Shown one piece after another: positions 41,600-43,669 of a DNA stretch of 43,669 bases. The position numbers were made by a program, and so were the translations under genes. Positions within the stretch are counted from its first letter, which is position 1, and every line of letters begins with the position of its first letter. Source of the stretch: Planctomycetota bacterium (GTDB lineage Bacteria; Planctomycetota; Planctomycetia; Pirellulales; Pirellulaceae); the NCBI GenBank assembly GCA_003671195.1, contig QWPJ01000019.1:1-43669 (forward strand), read 5' to 3'. Below the pieces are notes generated by a model. That model was not told where the DNA came from and made no database searches. It saw only the letters and a list, made by a program, of their open reading frames with translations.

Positions 41600-42952
41600 A
41601 TGAGTTCCGTGCTGAATTGTCTTGCGGCCATCGTGCTGGGTTGCCCGATTTTGACATTGCTGATTCTCGGGCTGTCGGGCTTGATTCAAAGGCCTTTGCC
41701 CGAGCAACTGGTCGATCGACTCACCAAGTTCCATGTCGCCATGGGTCTGGTCGCTACGCTCGGTATCTTGGGGATCATGATCGGAACGAACCACTCGATG
41801 GAGGTTTTGGATTTAGGGAATTTCGTCGAGATTGGCCAAGAGCATTTCCATTTTCATTTGGAGTTCATCTTCGATCGTTTGAGCATCCCGATGGTGCTTA
41901 TGACGTTCGTATTGGTCGGGGTGATCGGTTCATTTGCGAATATCTACCTTCAAGGCGACGCGGGGTATTATCGGTTCTTTGTTTGCTTTTCGATGTTTCT
42001 CGTCGGACTGCTTTTTGCTTTCTTGGCAGGCACGATTGAAACGCTGTTTCTGGGTTGGGAGTTGGTCGGTTTATCCTCGGCGCTTTTGATCGCTTACTTT
42101 CACGAGCGCACTTCGCCAGTTGAGAATGGGTTGCGGGTATGGGGGATTTATCGGGTGGCCGATGCGGCTTTCCTGATGGCCGCCTTGATGATGCATCACT
42201 GGACCGATCAAGGGGAGTTTTTGCGGATGGTCAACGACCAGCCCTGGCCTCAGGGGACCTCCCACTTGGACCCCTTGGCCAGCCTATCGGTTGGGCTTTT
42301 GCTCCTGATCGCCGCAGCGGGCAAGTCGGGACTCGTTCCATTCTCGGGATGGTTGCCCAGGGCGATGGAAGGACCGACCCCATCGAGCGCGGTCTTCTAC
42401 GGAGCGTTATCGATCCATTTGGGTGCGTACTTGCTGTTGCGATTGGCACCGATCTTCGCCGACTCGCTCGTGATCCGCGTGTTGATGTTTGGGTTAGGTG
42501 CACTGACTGCAATTTATGCTGCAATGACCGCTAGGGTTCAGACCGACATTAAAAGTGCATTGGCGTTTTCTTCGGTTTGCCAAGTCGGCATCATCGTCAT
42601 GGAGATCGCCCTGGGGTTTTGGTACTTGGCCCTCGTGCACATCATCGGCCATGCCTTCTTGCGATCCTTGCAACTGCTTCGCGCACCGACGTTGCTCCGA
42701 GACTACCGAACACTCGAAAATGCCATCGGAGGGCGATTGGCCAACGGGCAACCGGCCTGGATTGCTCGCATGGCCAACCATCGCCAAATCCAATGGTACC
42801 GATTCGCTCTGGAGCGAGGGTACATGGATTCGATGATCGACCAAGCCCTATTGAAGCCCTTTCGCAAGCTTTTCAAAGCGTTCGAGCGGATGGAAAACGA
42901 TTGGTTAAGGTGGTTCGAGGGCCCGAGTCGCCCAAGGGGTCAGGATCCATGA
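41600..42952 (+). CDS. dabB: DabB-like proton-conducting transporter subunit (NuoL/ND5 family)
   Basis: This 450-residue polytopic protein belongs to the complex I NuoL/Mrp antiporter family. About ten to twelve hydrophobic helices are visible. Key antiporter residues are present: Glu154 in GWELVGLSSALL and Lys242 in AAAGKSGLVPFSGWLPRAMEGPTPSSA, which match the proton-channel Glu and Lys of NuoL. The protein ends in a basic, amphipathic tail (about 405-450) rather than the lateral helix of true NuoL. With DabA encoded 6 bp upstream it should provide the ion-driven membrane half of the bicarbonate pump. The next gene, 25 bp on, encodes another antiporter-like subunit. Confidence 0.9.
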   Translation: MSSVLNCLAAIVLGCPILTLLILGLSGLIQRPLPEQLVDRLTKFHVAMGLVATLGILGIMIGTNHSMEVLDLGNFVEIGQEHFHFHLEFIFDRLSIPMVLMTFVLVGVIGSFANIYLQGDAGYYRFFVCFSMFLVGLLFAFLAGTIETLFLGWELVGLSSALLIAYFHERTSPVENGLRVWGIYRVADAAFLMAALMMHHWTDQGEFLRMVNDQPWPQGTSHLDPLASLSVGLLLLIAAAGKSGLVPFSGWLPRAMEGPTPSSAVFYGALSIHLGAYLLLRLAPIFADSLVIRVLMFGLGALTAIYAAMTARVQTDIKSALAFSSVCQVGIIVMEIALGFWYLALVHIIGHAFLRSLQLLRAPTLLRDYRTLENAIGGRLANGQPAWIARMANHRQIQWYRFALERGYMDSMIDQALLKPFRKLFKAFERMENDWLRWFEGPSRPRGQDP

Positions 42953-42977
42953 AAAAAACGATCAGACAGGATTGGTT

Positions 42978-43669
42978 GTGAACGCGATTCCTTGGCATGA
43001 ACTGGTCATTGGGTTACCGTTGCTCGGTTTTTTTTGGATTCGAGCCAATGCTTCCAGGGACGCTCGCAGCGTCTGCTTGGCCTTCGCAGGGATTACCCTT
43101 GCACTCGCGTGCTGCTTGTACCTCGGGGGCCTTCAAAGCCCAGCCGGGTCATTCGAAGGTTGGTTTGGTTGGAATCTGATCCATATCGACCAGTTCAGCG
43201 CACCGCTGATCCCGTTGACCGCGTTGATCTACTTTGTGACGCTCCTGGCGACCGTTGGGCACAAGACCCAGCAGTTTCCTTTTGCAGGCGCTTTGATCAG
43301 CGAGTCGCTCACGCTCGGAACCCTATCGACCGATACGACATGGTGGATGATTTTGCTCGTGTCCCTGAGCGTCGTTCCGATGTGGTTCGAACTCAAGGCT
43401 CGAGATTGTTCGACGCGGGTCTACGAAATCCATCAAGCGATCTTCGTCGGTTGTCTGATCCTCGGCGGTTGCCTGTCGGAGCGGATCAGCACTCCGGCGT
43501 TGAATCTCAGTGTGGTCCTTTTGACTCTTGCCGTACTGGTGCGAAGCGGAGCGTTTCCTTTTCATCTCTGGCGGATTGATATGTTTGAAAAAGCATCGTT
43601 CGGATCGTCGATTCTGATGGTCTCGCCGATGCTCGGAGCCTACCTGTGCATGCGATTGGTCTTGCCCAC
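42978..43669 (+). CDS. Second antiporter-like membrane subunit of the DAB operon, C-terminus outside window
   Basis: The frame from GTG 42978 (TTG 42975 is also possible) runs to the window end without a stop, giving about 230 residues. It contains several hydrophobic segments (for example LVIGLPLLGFFWI, LIPLTALIYFVTLLA, MILLVSLSVVPMWF, LTLAVLVRSGAFPFHLW). The RSGAFPFHLWRIDMFEKAS segment parallels the GKSGxxPFSGWLP region of DabB, with an Arg at the channel-lysine position. It therefore looks like a diverged NuoL/NuoM-type subunit and starts 25 bp after dabB. The characterised DAB system needs only DabA and DabB, so this third gene is an addition. A 10-codon ORF (42949-42981) between the genes is probably not meaningful. 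Confidence 0.75.
   Translation, partial: MNAIPWHELVIGLPLLGFFWIRANASRDARSVCLAFAGITLALACCLYLGGLQSPAGSFEGWFGWNLIHIDQFSAPLIPLTALIYFVTLLATVGHKTQQFPFAGALISESLTLGTLSTDTTWWMILLVSLSVVPMWFELKARDCSTRVYEIHQAIFVGCLILGGCLSERISTPALNLSVVLLTLAVLVRSGAFPFHLWRIDMFEKASFGSSILMVSPMLGAYLCMRLVLP

Noticed and set aside
42949..42981. Ten-codon ORF between dabB and the third membrane gene
   Set aside because: It overlaps the dabB end and the next start and has no feature beyond a start and stop; at most it helps re-initiation.

Overview
The window looks like a chromosomal segment of a planctomycete, probably of the Pirellula/Rhodopirellula group. The evidence is two planctomycete-type cytochrome proteins (PSCyt1/PSCyt2/PSD1 and DUF1549/DUF1553), a Tat-exported DUF1501 protein, DUF2752, a signal peptidase I with a very large insertion, and a DUF2309 (DabA) protein of about 1060 residues. 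Most of the sequence is GC-rich and densely coding. The restriction-modification pair at 13.9-15.7 kb is clearly more AT-rich.

Layout. 1-6.4 kb: a leftward operon in the order conserved hypothetical, RidA-like, ksgA, PSCyt/PSD1 cytochrome, N-terminal-nucleophile asparaginase, truncated Tat-signal protein. 6.6-9.1 kb: a rightward pair, an unknown 208-residue protein followed immediately by an SNF2 helicase. 9.1-10.9 kb: leftward HemN/HemW-like radical SAM gene and DUF2752. 11.1-13.4 kb: an orphan FliF-like membrane protein and a convergent helix-turn-helix protein. 13.5-15.8 kb: a type II R-M island bounded by two copies of the same hairpin, with a decayed region at its left edge. 15.8-19.1 kb: gcvP behind a tandem glycine riboswitch and a good promoter. 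19.1-22.6 kb: tgt, a D-amino-acid-dehydrogenase-like flavoenzyme and a CDP-paratose-epimerase-like SDR. 22.9-28.8 kb: an orphan NMT1/ThiY-like lipoprotein, then a DUF1549/1553, DUF1501 and WD40 operon. 28.9-30.5 kb: tRNA-Arg(CCT) and a DUF1016 nuclease gene lying between 196-bp direct repeats. 30.6-35.6 kb: lepB-like, lptB-like and an RND/MMPL exporter. 35.8-38.2 kb: a small secreted metal-binding protein with its own promoter and terminator, then GTP-dependent PEP carboxykinase. 38.4 kb to the end: a divergent dabA-dabB inorganic-carbon uptake operon with a second antiporter-like subunit that runs off the window.

Two themes stand out. First, at least twelve sites carry short tandem duplications (12, 15 or 18 bp; two to four copies). 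Every unit is a multiple of three, and nearly all lie in signal peptides, linkers or other loosely constrained protein segments. This suggests an active genome-wide expansion process filtered by reading frame. Second, carbon metabolism is grouped at the right end: a bicarbonate/CO2 accumulation system with an extra complex I-like subunit is divergent from PEP carboxykinase.

Nothing here was searched against a database. All assignments come from reading motifs and gene order.
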